A stretch of 64,000 bases of DNA, taken from NCBI RefSeq assembly GCF_003318235.1, contig NZ_QOCG01000002.1, positions 62,001 through 126,000 on the forward strand. Direction: 5' to 3'. The notes under the pieces are model-generated. The model was not told the origin of the DNA. It saw nothing but the letters and a program-made list of their open reading frames with translations, and ran no database searches. Shown piece after piece: positions 28,750 to 36,628 of the stretch. A program made the translations under genes and the position numbers. Position 1 is the first letter of the stretch. Every line of letters begins with the position of its first letter. The stretch is from Loktanella sp. D2R18. GTDB lineage: Bacteria > Pseudomonadota > Alphaproteobacteria > Rhodobacterales > Rhodobacteraceae.

Positions 28750-29667
28750 TTAAGCTTTGAGGTTCGGAATGATCTGCTTTTTACGGCTCATGATGCCAGG
28801 CAGAACAACGCTGTCACCGTCGACAACGGCATCGAATGATTTTTCGGCCACTGTTTTTACAATATCGTTTGGAATGAACATTGTGGCTTCTTCGTTCAAG
28901 ATATCAACAACGAACAACAACACCTCATCGACGCCGTCTTCTTTGGCGACCTTTGGCATTGTTTTCATGATGGATGCCTGACGGTCGAGGATGATCTTTG
29001 GCGCAGTGGTTTCCAACACAGACACGCGGAATTTTTTGCCGTCGACGCCATATTCTTTGCTGTCCATGCGCAATAGTTCCGCGTTTGAGAATGCAGAGAC
29101 GTCTGATTTAGCTTCGAACATTTCGGATGCGTAGGCTTCGAGATCGATTTTCAAATCTGCGGCCAGTGTTTCGGCCAAGTCTTTATCCATCGATGTTGTG
29201 GTCGGCGAACGGAAAGCCAATGTGTCTGATAGGATGCAAGACAGCATCAGCCCTTTGACGCCCTCGGGCATGTCGGCGGCTTTGTCGCCCATCATTTCGT
29301 GCATGATTGTCGCCGTACAGGCGAGCGGCCGGATGGTGATGTTGATCGGGTTCTTTGTTTCTAGGCCGCCAGCCAGTTTATGGTGGTCGATGATCGCCAG
29401 AACGTCGGCGTTGTTGATGTTCGCGGGCAGTTCGGCGGGGTTGTTGGTGTCAACGATCACACATTTCTGGTCATCTTCGACATCTTCAATCACGTCGGGC
29501 AGATCAAAACCCCAGCGCTTTGCGACAAACGCAGCCTCGGTGTTGGGGGTGCCCAAAAGTACGGCTTTGGCCTCGATGCCTGTGTGGTTCAGGAACCATT
29601 CCCAAATCAGGGGAGAGCCGGTGCTGTCGGTGTCGGGGGCTTTGTGGCCAAAAACAAGAGTTGTCAT
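28750..29667 (-). CDS. ppaC: Manganese-dependent inorganic pyrophosphatase
   Basis: 305 residues. VFGHKAPDTDSTGSPL contains the His-X-X-X-Asp-X-Asp metal ligands, VIVDTNNPAELP the next Asp, and LAIIDHHKLAGG the DHH motif; the C-terminal DHHA2 domain ends with SRKKQIIPNL, with the Arg-Lys-Lys that binds pyrophosphate. It hydrolyses PPi to phosphate with Mn2+/Co2+. This family II enzyme is unrelated to the common Ppa. First gene of the minus-strand run. Confidence 0.95.
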   Translation of the reverse strand: MTTLVFGHKAPDTDSTGSPLIWEWFLNHTGIEAKAVLLGTPNTEAAFVAKRWGFDLPDVIEDVEDDQKCVIVDTNNPAELPANINNADVLAIIDHHKLAGGLETKNPINITIRPLACTATIMHEMMGDKAADMPEGVKGLMLSCILSDTLAFRSPTTTSMDKDLAETLAADLKIDLEAYASEMFEAKSDVSAFSNAELLRMDSKEYGVDGKKFRVSVLETTAPKIILDRQASIMKTMPKVAKEDGVDEVLLFVVDILNEEATMFIPNDIVKTVAEKSFDAVVDGDSVVLPGIMSRKKQIIPNLKA

Positions 29668-29842
29668 TGCGGTCGCTTTCTAAGGGAGGATTTTGCCGTC
29701 TTATAGAAGTCTGCTGCGATGCTGTCACCCCATCACGTCGGTTTGACCGTTTCGCTGGGCTGTGGTAAATTGAACCACCTCAAAAGGAACGGACCAATGG
29801 ACCAGAACGCTTAACCGCCTCACCATTTCTTGGGCAAATTGA

Positions 29843-29941
29843 ATGCTCACCCCTTTCAGAGGAGCACCCTGCCAATGGACATGCTGCAATAACGCATCCG
29901 CGTATATCGCTGGCCGTAACGGCCCCATGAACATTTTCTAA
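29843..29941 (+). CDS. Possible 32-residue leader or micro-gene
   Basis: An ATG at 29843, immediately after an in-frame TGA, opens 32 codons ending with TAA at 29939-29941; the product begins MLTPFRGAPCQWTCCNNASA and ends GRNGPMNIF. It has three Cys and no family that I recognise. Eleven bases after its stop the ATG of a 58-codon basic ORF follows. The only ribosome-site-like sequence upstream is weak. It could be a leader peptide or chance, and I hold it with little confidence. The stretch 29668-29842 upstream shows no gene. Confidence 0.25.
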   Translation: MLTPFRGAPCQWTCCNNASAYIAGRNGPMNIF

Positions 29942-29952
29942 AAGGTGCACAT

Positions 29953-30129
29953 ATGCCCCGTAAATCATCCAAACCCCGCAAGCCGGGACCATCACCTGTA
30001 GCCAAGGCAAAAAGCCGCCGCACACGGCCTATTGAAAAGCGCCAAGCACGGCCTGATTCTACCCTGCAGCGCAGCAGGCGGATTGATGCCCGCCCACCGC
30101 GTTTTCCCGGTCGTCTTGGGGGGCGCTAA
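29953..30129 (+). CDS. Small, highly basic protein of 58 residues
   Basis: The ATG at 29953 has AAAGG 7 bases upstream. The product is rich in Arg, Lys and Pro (MPRKSSKPRKPGPSPVAKAK at the start, PPRFPGRLGGR at the end), with no hydrophobic segment. Composition suggests nucleic-acid binding or a ribosome-associated role, but I recognise no family. A G+C-rich hairpin follows and the DUF2161 gene begins 71 bases later on the same strand. Evidence for it being real is the ribosome site, the clean frame and the hairpin at its end. Confidence 0.5.
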   Translation: MPRKSSKPRKPGPSPVAKAKSRRTRPIEKRQARPDSTLQRSRRIDARPPRFPGRLGGR

Positions 30130-30138
30130 TTATCAGGA

Positions 30139-30162
30139 CCCCGCCGTCTTTAGGTGGCGGGG
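30139..30162 (+). terminator. Hairpin after the small basic ORF
   Basis: CCCCGCC (30139-30145) and GGCGGGG (30156-30162) form a perfect 7-bp stem with a 10-base loop, 9 bases after the stop at 30129. There is no T run, so termination efficiency is uncertain. Confidence 0.4.
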
Positions 30163-30200
30163 CTTGCCTGTATCGCCAAATTCGTTTTGGTTGACGTAGT

Positions 30201-30860
30201 ATGAAGAAACCATTGCGCGAAGCTGACCTATACCCGCCGATCAAGGCCTATCTGCAGCGCCAAGGCTATGACGTCAAAGGAGAAGTCGGGGCCGCCGATG
30301 TTGTCGGACGGCGCGGTGATGCACTGATCGTGGTTGAGCTGAAGTTGGGCTTTTCGCTGGCACTTTTTCATCAAGGGATTGAGCGGCTTGTGTTAACCGA
30401 CGATGTTTACATTGCGGTTCCCGCCGGTGGGCGTGCCAAGGCATTGAAGGCAAATGTAAATCTCGCGCGGCGCGCGGGTTTGGGCGTCATGACGGTGCGC
30501 GCGCGCGACGGGTTTATTGAGGTTCTGGCAGATCCCGGTCCCTATGCGGCCCGCAAATCCAAGAAAAAGAAAACCCGGCTGTTGCGTGCTTTTGATCGGT
30601 TGCAGGGCGATCCAAATGCGGGCGGTGCCACGCGACATGGGATCGTGACGGGCTACCGCCAAGACGCTGTGCGCTGCGCCCGATTTCTTGCGATCCACGG
30701 GCCATCAAAGGGTGCAAAGGTCAAAGATTGGGCCGAAGTACCGCAGGCCACGCGCATTATGGCCGACGATCATTATGGTTGGTTCGAACGTGTCGACCGC
30801 GGCATTTATGCGTTGACCGATGCGGGCAAGCAGGGGTTAGCTGATTTCGGCGATGACTAG
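30201..30860 (+). CDS. DUF2161 protein, PD-(D/E)XK-like
   Basis: 219 residues. YPPIKAYLQRQGYDVKGEVG, AADVVGRRGDALIVVELKLG and FHQGIERLVLTDDVYIAVP give an E...D...ExK arrangement like the PD-(D/E)XK nuclease core, with the Glu-X-Lys in VVELKLG. The C-terminal part (DWAEVPQATRIMADDHYGWF) looks like a winged-helix add-on. DUF2161 proteins are common in Rhodobacterales; databases call them putative phosphodiesterases, but no substrate is known. The end overlaps the convergent TraB/GumN gene by 4 bases. Confidence 0.8.
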   Translation: MKKPLREADLYPPIKAYLQRQGYDVKGEVGAADVVGRRGDALIVVELKLGFSLALFHQGIERLVLTDDVYIAVPAGGRAKALKANVNLARRAGLGVMTVRARDGFIEVLADPGPYAARKSKKKKTRLLRAFDRLQGDPNAGGATRHGIVTGYRQDAVRCARFLAIHGPSKGAKVKDWAEVPQATRIMADDHYGWFERVDRGIYALTDAGKQGLADFGDD

Positions 30861-31849
30861 TCAGCGCGCGTTAGTGTCCAGCCGTCGTTTTGGAGCAGAT
30901 TTAATATCCCGTTTTCACCAATCAAATGCGCGGCCCCGGCTGCGACGATGACATTACTATGAGTGTGGGTTGCCTCGGTGATGACAGGAATCCAGTTGCG
31001 GTTACGTTCATCAAGGATTGATTCCTGGGTTTCGTCAAAAAGCACTGTGGCGGTTTCTAAATCCAGCTCTGGCAAATCGGCGAGCGTGAGGCGCGACATT
31101 TCCCATAAGGTGCCAACGTCTTTGGCGAAGTAGCGATCAAGCATGGCGACGAATACCTGCTGTTGGGTGTCGGGCATCATCAGCCCCATGCGCAGAAATT
31201 CGATCTGTTCGTCCAAGCTATCCTCTTGGAAGATCGCGAATAGCGTGGTGAAGGCTTCAAGTGATTGCATTGGCACGCCAGCTTCTGCCGCAGCGTCCAT
31301 GATCATATGGTCAAGCCCCAAGCGACCTGCGAGCACATCATCCATTGCGCAAGGCGGCATAGCCAAGAGTAGCGACGCGTACCAAGGTTGCATTTTCGCG
31401 ATCATAAAGCTTGGAATGCTCCGGTCAGCGGCGGCCTGTGAAAGCAACTCCCAGGTTTGGGTATCTAGAAGTTCAGGCAGCGTAGGACCGTCGACAAGAA
31501 AAAGTTGACTGGGATCACGGGCCATCAGCTGTTGCAGGTTTGCCTGATCGTCAGGCGTGGCCTCGACCAAGATCAAATCGGCTGAGACTACGCTCGCAGA
31601 TATGCTTGCGAACAGCGCATCAAGGCGCGGATCATAGATATGCATCGTCCCGATTATGCGCAGGTTTTGCGCATCTTTTTGCGCGTCCCAAACCAGCCCT
31701 TGCCCAAAAGGAATATCAGCGACCACTGCCGACAATTTTTGGTGTTCTTCGGTGCTAAGCTGATCAAGATAGCTTTCGCCAGCGCATAGTGCGAAGGCGG
31801 GCAAGCTGAAAACCGTGAAGAGGGCAGTGGCGGCGGCGCGCAAGAACAT
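30857..31849 (-). CDS. TraB/GumN family protein, exported
   Basis: 330 residues from the ATG at 31849; the in-frame ATG two codons earlier lies right on the AAAAGGA site, so the second is preferred. A signal peptide MFLRAAATALFTVFSLPAFA precedes LCAGE. RIIGTMHIYDPRLDAL matches the family's Gly-Thr-X-His motif and ILDERNRNWIPVI with VIVAAGAAHLIGENGILNLL the C-terminal GxxH motif; these are proposed metal ligands of Tiki-like proteases. Periplasmic location is likely. The substrate is unknown. Confidence 0.8.
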   Translation of the reverse strand: MFLRAAATALFTVFSLPAFALCAGESYLDQLSTEEHQKLSAVVADIPFGQGLVWDAQKDAQNLRIIGTMHIYDPRLDALFASISASVVSADLILVEATPDDQANLQQLMARDPSQLFLVDGPTLPELLDTQTWELLSQAAADRSIPSFMIAKMQPWYASLLLAMPPCAMDDVLAGRLGLDHMIMDAAAEAGVPMQSLEAFTTLFAIFQEDSLDEQIEFLRMGLMMPDTQQQVFVAMLDRYFAKDVGTLWEMSRLTLADLPELDLETATVLFDETQESILDERNRNWIPVITEATHTHSNVIVAAGAAHLIGENGILNLLQNDGWTLTRAD

Positions 31850-31918
31850 TGGCATTCCTTTTGGTTATGACCCCGTTAAGGTAAGCCGTCTTTTGCGCTG
31901 GTCAATTGTGTGGGGGGA

Positions 31919-32005
31919 TTAAGTTATCAGGCGCTGCAACAAAAATACGCTTGCACCGATGAGCCCAACAACACCTTCGGGACCTAAAATACTAAATAAC
32001 CTCAC
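31919..32005 (-). CDS. Possible 28-residue membrane peptide downstream of the Crp-type regulator
   Basis: A GTG at 32005 with GAAAGGTGG ~8 bases upstream opens 28 codons. The product MRLFSILGPEGVVGLIGASV then FLLQRLIT is one hydrophobic helix. It lies 74 bases downstream of the regulator on the same strand. Size and the common occurrence of hydrophobic random ORFs make this tentative. The rest of 31850-32079 shows nothing else. Confidence 0.3.
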   Translation of the reverse strand: MRLFSILGPEGVVGLIGASVFLLQRLIT

Positions 32006-32079
32006 GATGGTGCCACCTTTCAGATACGAATAACGTGCTTAACATATCTTCTTGATACAGTTTGTAAGTTAAAGCACCG

Positions 32080-32760
32080 TTAAGATAGATCATCGGAAAG
32101 GGCAGCCGGATCAAGAATTTCGATACGTTGCCGTGCAGCTTTTATGACTCCGCGTTTCGACAGTTTGCTGATTGACCGGCTCACCATTTCACGGTTCGCG
32201 CCAATGGTTCCCGCAATTTCCGCATGTGTCGGGGCGTTTTCGATGATGGCACCCGTACATAATTTTCCGTGTTCTGCGGCAAGACGGAGTAGGTACATGC
32301 TGACCCGTTGCTCGACGGACAACGTCGTCATTTCCATGTTTCGTTCTGTCAGCGTACGAATGCGCGCGACCATTTGTTGCGTGATCCGATCACGGATCAA
32401 CGGTACTTCGTTAAACAAGTGCAAAAAGCTGTCGCGCTTGAGGATAAGGACTTTGGTCTCGGTTTTCGCGACGGCGGCCAAAGATCTGCTTGTGCCGTCT
32501 AGCGCAGCCAGCTCGCCAAAATGCGCGCCGATCGCAAAGCGCGAAAACACGATTTCTCGTCCTTCACTTGTCCAAAATACGGCGAGCAAAGATCCATAGA
32601 GCAAGAAATAGACATCGTGTGAATTGTCATCTTGATCAAAAATCGTTTGCCACGCACCAAATGTCTTTTCAGCTAGGGAAAGTGGAATATCGGCTAAATC
32701 TTCGACGGTTACACCGGCAAAAAGCGGCAAATTGTAGTTCAGCACTTCTTGAGGTGTCAT
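32080..32760 (-). CDS. Crp/Fnr-family transcriptional regulator
   Basis: 226 residues from the ATG at 32760. The N-terminal cyclic-nucleotide-type beta-roll is shown by VYFLLYGSLLAVFWTSEGRE and GAHFGELAALDGTSRSLAAV, and the C-terminal winged helix by THAEIAGTIGANREMVSRSI then SKLSKRGVIKAARQRIEIL. The N-terminal Cys cluster of oxygen-sensing FNR is absent, so a [4Fe-4S] sensor is unlikely. The Gly-Glu-Leu-Ala...Arg-Ser pattern in the beta-roll resembles the cAMP phosphate pocket, though cAMP binding is not proven. Likely targets are not visible. A hydrophobic micro-ORF follows. Confidence 0.9.
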   Translation of the reverse strand: MTPQEVLNYNLPLFAGVTVEDLADIPLSLAEKTFGAWQTIFDQDDNSHDVYFLLYGSLLAVFWTSEGREIVFSRFAIGAHFGELAALDGTSRSLAAVAKTETKVLILKRDSFLHLFNEVPLIRDRITQQMVARIRTLTERNMEMTTLSVEQRVSMYLLRLAAEHGKLCTGAIIENAPTHAEIAGTIGANREMVSRSISKLSKRGVIKAARQRIEILDPAALSDDLS

Positions 32761-32985
32761 CGTATAAACCACACGTGTTCACGGCCCGTAATGCGCTGGT
32801 ATCGTAAGCGTGTCATGATACATCCCTTTGTCCGCAGTGGGACTATAGGCACGCAAGCGAGCGTTCCAAATATAGAAAGTGATTTACCAAGCAGATTTGG
32901 GTCGCAGCCGAAACGGTGCGGATCATTGGCCAGCAAGCAATGCTCGCATTTTAACCAATTATATCGGGCTTTTGGCTGTGTTCAC

Positions 32986-33006
32986 CACGTGATGCCCAAT
33001 CACGTG
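32986..33006. other. CACGTG inverted repeat
   Basis: CACGTGA (32986-32992) and TCACGTG (33000-33006) make a 7-bp perfect inverted repeat with a 7-base loop, 21 bases from the minus-strand stop at 33028. It may be an RNA hairpin ending that gene, or an operator for the divergent region. No T run follows. The rest of 32761-33027 shows no gene. Confidence 0.3.
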
Positions 33007-33027
33007 ATGTGGCTTAGAAACAACAAC

Positions 33028-33912
33028 TTAGTGCGGTTGATCGCACCCTATCCAAGGGGCCGCGATGTCAATCGACAAGGCCGTCTCACCATCAGCTTGC
33101 TCTGAAATCCAGATATCACCGCGAAATGTGGCGTTTGGAACTGTTGTTTGTAGATGGTCAATCAGGCAGGCGTGCCTTTGGTGCACGCGCTGTTTCAAGC
33201 TGGTAAGCTGTGCCAATATTTCTGTATCGGCAGAGGAGATGTCATTTTGGGTCACCTTATACGCGGTGTCTTCGGTGCCCAGTTTTCTGCGTGTCGCAAC
33301 GGGCTGTTTGCGGGCGCAGACGGCAGGCAATTGGGTCAAGGTTTCGGTATCAGGGATGCTAAACAAAGTGACATGTTTGGTTTGAACATCATAGGCTAGC
33401 ATCGTCACATTTTGATTTGCGGCATGGTCTGCCCCGATCAGGGAATGTGATAGCAATCCGGACATATCCGATGCGCCTTCAGGCAATTCGACATACAAGG
33501 TCAGATGCAGCGCGTTGTTATCGTGACGCAAACCTAGGCGTGCACCGAACGTCAGGGGGGATGATCCCTGCGCGGCGCTGATAACTTCGCGAAATGGTGT
33601 TTCGGGGGCTTCGCCGCCTAATGCGGTGATCATCTTGCAGGCGGTAGAAAGTCGCATTTTCGGGTCCTGAGCAGGGTTTTCGACCTCTGTGATGACCGAC
33701 AATGCCTGATCATGCGTTGAAAACTGAACCGCAACAGGGGCACCAGTTTCGGTTAACGCGCTGTGCTGCCAACGCGCCCAACCCGTATGATCCATCACAC
33801 CAATTTTGTACAAGGCGCGTTCGATTGCATCGCCTGCTTTGCCAAAGCCGCGCAAAAACCAGCACCATTCCAGATCGCTGCGGGCGGGGTTTGCGGGGGC
33901 GAGAGTGAACAT
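33028..33912 (-). CDS. Unrecognised cytoplasmic protein of 294 residues
   Basis: I do not recognise the family. Started at the ATG at 33912 (MFTLAPANPARSDLEWCWFL). There is no signal peptide or membrane segment. The middle is beta-rich with alternating polar/apolar strands (LGLRHDNNALHLTLYVELPE, NVTMLAYDVQTKHVTLFSIP), and a Lys/Arg-rich helical piece precedes the C-terminus. Codon usage looks like its neighbours, so a real gene is likely. It stands alone, minus strand, before a long gap. No catalytic motif is evident. Confidence 0.65.
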   Translation of the reverse strand: MFTLAPANPARSDLEWCWFLRGFGKAGDAIERALYKIGVMDHTGWARWQHSALTETGAPVAVQFSTHDQALSVITEVENPAQDPKMRLSTACKMITALGGEAPETPFREVISAAQGSSPLTFGARLGLRHDNNALHLTLYVELPEGASDMSGLLSHSLIGADHAANQNVTMLAYDVQTKHVTLFSIPDTETLTQLPAVCARKQPVATRRKLGTEDTAYKVTQNDISSADTEILAQLTSLKQRVHQRHACLIDHLQTTVPNATFRGDIWISEQADGETALSIDIAAPWIGCDQPH

Positions 33913-34407
33913 GATTTGAGCCTTTAGTCTGTTTTCTGGACACACGAACGTATGCTTAAGAAAAAACTACGCCCCAATCGCCTGCCCGTTTGTGACTTTG
34001 GACACAGAGTTGACGAAAATTCAGAATAGTACCTTCGCATTGGCCGCAAAGACACAGATTTTGGGCAATTCACCGTTTTGCCCCCCACACGAATCGCCAC
34101 TTGATTAAGGGCGAGCACATGAATAAGTTGAATGTATTGCGTCGCCTAGCGTTTAGCGCGAATTCGACTGTTGCAAATCTACAGCAGCATTTCGGCGGCG
34201 CTTTTGAAAGTGATTTATCTAGTATCTTGTATTTGTAATAGTTTTCTCAGGCCCGGCAAGGCCATCAGTTTTTTTGATGAAAACGATGAAGTAAAATAGT
34301 TTTTAGGTCAGATTGTTAATACGTAAACGTTTGCGCAAGCATGTCGTGGATAACTCTTGGTTGACGCATGTGCGAAAGCAAGACGGGCTTTTTGTAGGAG
34401 CAAGCAT
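33913..34407. other. 495-base region without a secure gene
   Basis: A+T-rich. The only candidate is a 39-codon ORF on the plus strand (34119-34238, MNKLNVLRRLAFSANSTVAN...) with AAGGG 8 bases upstream, which I rate below even odds. After it, GGCC...GGCC then a TTTTTTT run near 34270 could be a weak terminator. The promoter for the small gene at 34408 must lie here, but no convincing -35/-10 pair stood out. Confidence 0.5.
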
Positions 34408-34581
34408 ATGGCTGGCGACAGAAAAATGGATGTGGATTTTTTGGGCGAGGATGCAACAGATTTTCAGGTACCTACAGTGCATTTTCCCGCTGAAGATGAT
34501 GCGCGTGAAGATCGGTTTCCGGACGTTGACGACATCCTTGATCGGCTGACAACAAACACCGAAGCTGTCGAAAAGAAGTAA
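34408..34581 (+). CDS. Small acidic protein of 57 residues, function unknown
   Basis: The ATG at 34408 has AGGAG 7 bases upstream, which decides the start over longer in-frame options. The product is strongly acidic (FLGEDATDFQVPTVHFPAED, then FPDVDDILDRLTTNTEAVEK) with no hydrophobic segment and no Cys. The C-terminal DILDRL stretch could be a short helix. I recognise no family. It is separate from DUF2125, which starts 62 bases later with its own site. The opposite frame here is chance. Confidence 0.55.
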   Translation: MAGDRKMDVDFLGEDATDFQVPTVHFPAEDDAREDRFPDVDDILDRLTTNTEAVEKK

Positions 34582-34643
34582 TGCTCGCGCCTGTGCCGCT
34601 CTGCCGCTAAGTTGCCATCAAATTCCGTACCTGAGGCAATGCA

Positions 34644-35636
34644 ATGCGGCGACTGACATTTTTGGTCATATTCCTATCCATTCTATACAGCGGCTATTGG
34701 TTTGTCGGTGCACGCGCCGTTGCCTATGGCGCGCAAACCGCAGTCACGCAGGCGCGTGCCGACGGTTGGGGTTTGACCTATGCTGAGATGAACACAATCG
34801 GCTTCCCCTCGCGTTTCGACACGACAGTCACAGATATCTCACTTTCCCCGCTGGACGAAGGTTGGCAATGGGCCGCGCCCTTTGTGCAGGTGTTCGCGCT
34901 CAGCTATCAACCCAATCGCGTGATCGCCGCCTTCGCCAATGATCAAACCCTGCGCTTTGGTGATCAAACCCTGCAGATTACAACCGAGAATTTGCGTGCA
35001 AGCGCGGGTGTTGCAGCAAATACCGCACTTTCCTTTAATGACGCGACCGTCGAAGTTGGCGCGGCCCAAGTTGCGTCTAATTTTGGCTGGAAAATCAATG
35101 CGGAACGCGCGCTTTTGGCCTTTCGCGCGGAACCCGCTGCCGAAAATCGGTATGACGCCTATTTCGATGCCGATCAGGTCGTGCTTCCCAGCGTAATTGC
35201 GCAACAAATCGACCCTACTGGCGCATTGGGCACTGCCATAACGCGTGCTGTGTTTGATAGTGCCGTGACATTTGATCAGCCGCTTGATCGGCATGGTTTT
35301 GATGGGCGCGGACCTGAACCGCGCGCGACGAAATTCACCCTGCGCAATCTAACGATTTCATGGGGGCCGATTGAGATACGCGCGCAAGGTGCATTTGACA
35401 TTGATGCCCAAGGCAACCCCGATGGACGGATCACATTCCGATCTACGCAATGGCGCGAGATCATTGATTTGATGGTTGCGGCAGGGGTGATTGACGCAGG
35501 TGTCGCCCCAACGGTCATCAATCTCGCATCCGCTATGGCTGTGGGCGGGGGGATACCTGAAATTCCCATTTTTTTCAAAGCTGGGCGCATGTCGCTGGGG
35601 CCACTGCCAATTGGCGCGGCACCGCAATTTTGGTAG
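34644..35636 (+). CDS. DUF2125 protein, membrane-anchored
   Basis: 330 residues with CTGAGG before the ATG. The N-terminal hydrophobic segment LTFLVIFLSILYSGYWFVGA is a signal anchor or uncleaved signal. The rest is beta-strand-rich with GWGLTYAEMNTIGFPSRFDT and FTLRNLTISWGPIEIRAQGA, hallmarks of DUF2125 from alphaproteobacteria. The repeating strand pattern resembles AsmA/TamB-like periplasmic lipid-handling proteins, which is inference. The stop is 2 bases from the convergent TIGR01620 gene. Confidence 0.85.
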   Translation: MRRLTFLVIFLSILYSGYWFVGARAVAYGAQTAVTQARADGWGLTYAEMNTIGFPSRFDTTVTDISLSPLDEGWQWAAPFVQVFALSYQPNRVIAAFANDQTLRFGDQTLQITTENLRASAGVAANTALSFNDATVEVGAAQVASNFGWKINAERALLAFRAEPAAENRYDAYFDADQVVLPSVIAQQIDPTGALGTAITRAVFDSAVTFDQPLDRHGFDGRGPEPRATKFTLRNLTISWGPIEIRAQGAFDIDAQGNPDGRITFRSTQWREIIDLMVAAGVIDAGVAPTVINLASAMAVGGGIPEIPIFFKAGRMSLGPLPIGAAPQFW

Positions 35637-35638
35637 GG

Positions 35639-36628
35639 CTAGGCCTTTCCAAATAGCCCGCTAAGCGCGCGACGCACGAGCGCCGTGACCGATGGGCGTG
35701 GTCTGGCGTGAAACGGCAGCGGGCGGCAGACTTCCATCGCGGCTACGCCAACGCGGGCTGTTAATGCCCCGTTGATCACGCCTTCTCCAAAGCGCCGCGA
35801 AACCTTGGACAACACCCCGCCACCCGCGATCGATCCAATCAAATCGTCGCCCACAGCGACAGCACCTGTGGCCACCAAATGCGTCAGCACTGAGCGCGTC
35901 AAACGCCAACTGCCCAATGTGCCTGCGCGGCCGCCGTAAATCTCTGCGATGCGCCGGATCATCCGCATGTTGGCGGTCAGCGCTGTGAATAGATCCGCGA
36001 GCGCAAGCGGCACAATCGCGGTGACGGTCGCGACTTGCCGGGCCGCGGCTTCGACTTCGCGCTGTGCGCGGGCGTCGAGCGGGTCTAACAGCGTGTTTTC
36101 AGCTAGCCCAATCAGCCCGTCGGCGTCCAGTACATCGCCGCTGCGCGCCTGCAATTCGGCTCGGCCCCAGGCCGTATCTTCACGCATCATATATAGCTTA
36201 TCTAATGCGGTAACCACCGCGCGTGCGGCTTTTAAGTCGCCTGTGTTCAACGCATCATTGGCTTGGCGTTGGATGGCATCGAGCCTTTTTAAGCGCGTGA
36301 ACGCTGCCAGTTCGCGTAGCGTAACCAACCCGAGGACAAGAGCCATCGCCCCGACCAGCGCGGTTGCGATGCCGCCTAGAATGGGCGAACGCGCAAGCAA
36401 CCCGGTCACGTAATCCCATGCCGCCAAAGACAGCATGAACCCCGCCAATGTCACCGTGATCGACCAAAACAAACGGGCCAGCCGCGACGGTTTGCGCGCC
36501 GCGATTGTCGCCACCTGTTGCATCGCCGCCCCTTGGGCATTGATTGCAAGATCAGGCACCGGTGGTGCCGCATCTGGCTGCGCCTTCTCAGTTTCGTCAA
36601 GATCAATCAGAATAGGGCCATTGGTCAT
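35639..36628 (-). CDS. YcjF-like membrane protein (TIGR01620/DUF697)
   Basis: 329 residues from the ATG at 36628, which overlaps the GNAT stop (ATGA). Two hydrophobic segments (SITVTLAGFMLSLAAWDYVT and GIATALVGAMALVLGLVTL) follow a ~70-residue cytoplasmic N-terminus. The C-terminal DUF697 region includes RMIRRIAEIYGGRAGTLGSW and GVAAMEVCRPLPFHARPRPS. In enterobacteria ycjX and ycjF are paired stress-response genes, and here ycjX lies two genes upstream with a GNAT gene inserted. Function of the pair is not settled. Confidence 0.85.
   Translation of the reverse strand: MTNGPILIDLDETEKAQPDAAPPVPDLAINAQGAAMQQVATIAARKPSRLARLFWSITVTLAGFMLSLAAWDYVTGLLARSPILGGIATALVGAMALVLGLVTLRELAAFTRLKRLDAIQRQANDALNTGDLKAARAVVTALDKLYMMREDTAWGRAELQARSGDVLDADGLIGLAENTLLDPLDARAQREVEAAARQVATVTAIVPLALADLFTALTANMRMIRRIAEIYGGRAGTLGSWRLTRSVLTHLVATGAVAVGDDLIGSIAGGGVLSKVSRRFGEGVINGALTARVGVAAMEVCRPLPFHARPRPSVTALVRRALSGLFGKA

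Noticed and set aside
29725-30025. Minus-strand frames of 69 and 81 residues upstream of ppaC
   Set aside because: They overlap each other and the better-supported plus-strand micro-ORFs, and lack ribosome sites.
32080-32760. FNR-type oxygen sensor
   Set aside because: The N-terminal Cys cluster needed for the Fe-S centre is absent; only one Cys is visible in the protein.
32971-33010. CACGTGATG direct repeat as a Crp/Fnr operator
   Set aside because: It lacks the TGTGA-N6-TCACA or TTGAT-N4-ATCAA arrangement; kept only as an inverted repeat of unknown role.
33028-33912. Considered an ABBA-type aromatic prenyltransferase because of size and strand pattern
   Set aside because: No matching motif could be pointed to; left as unknown.
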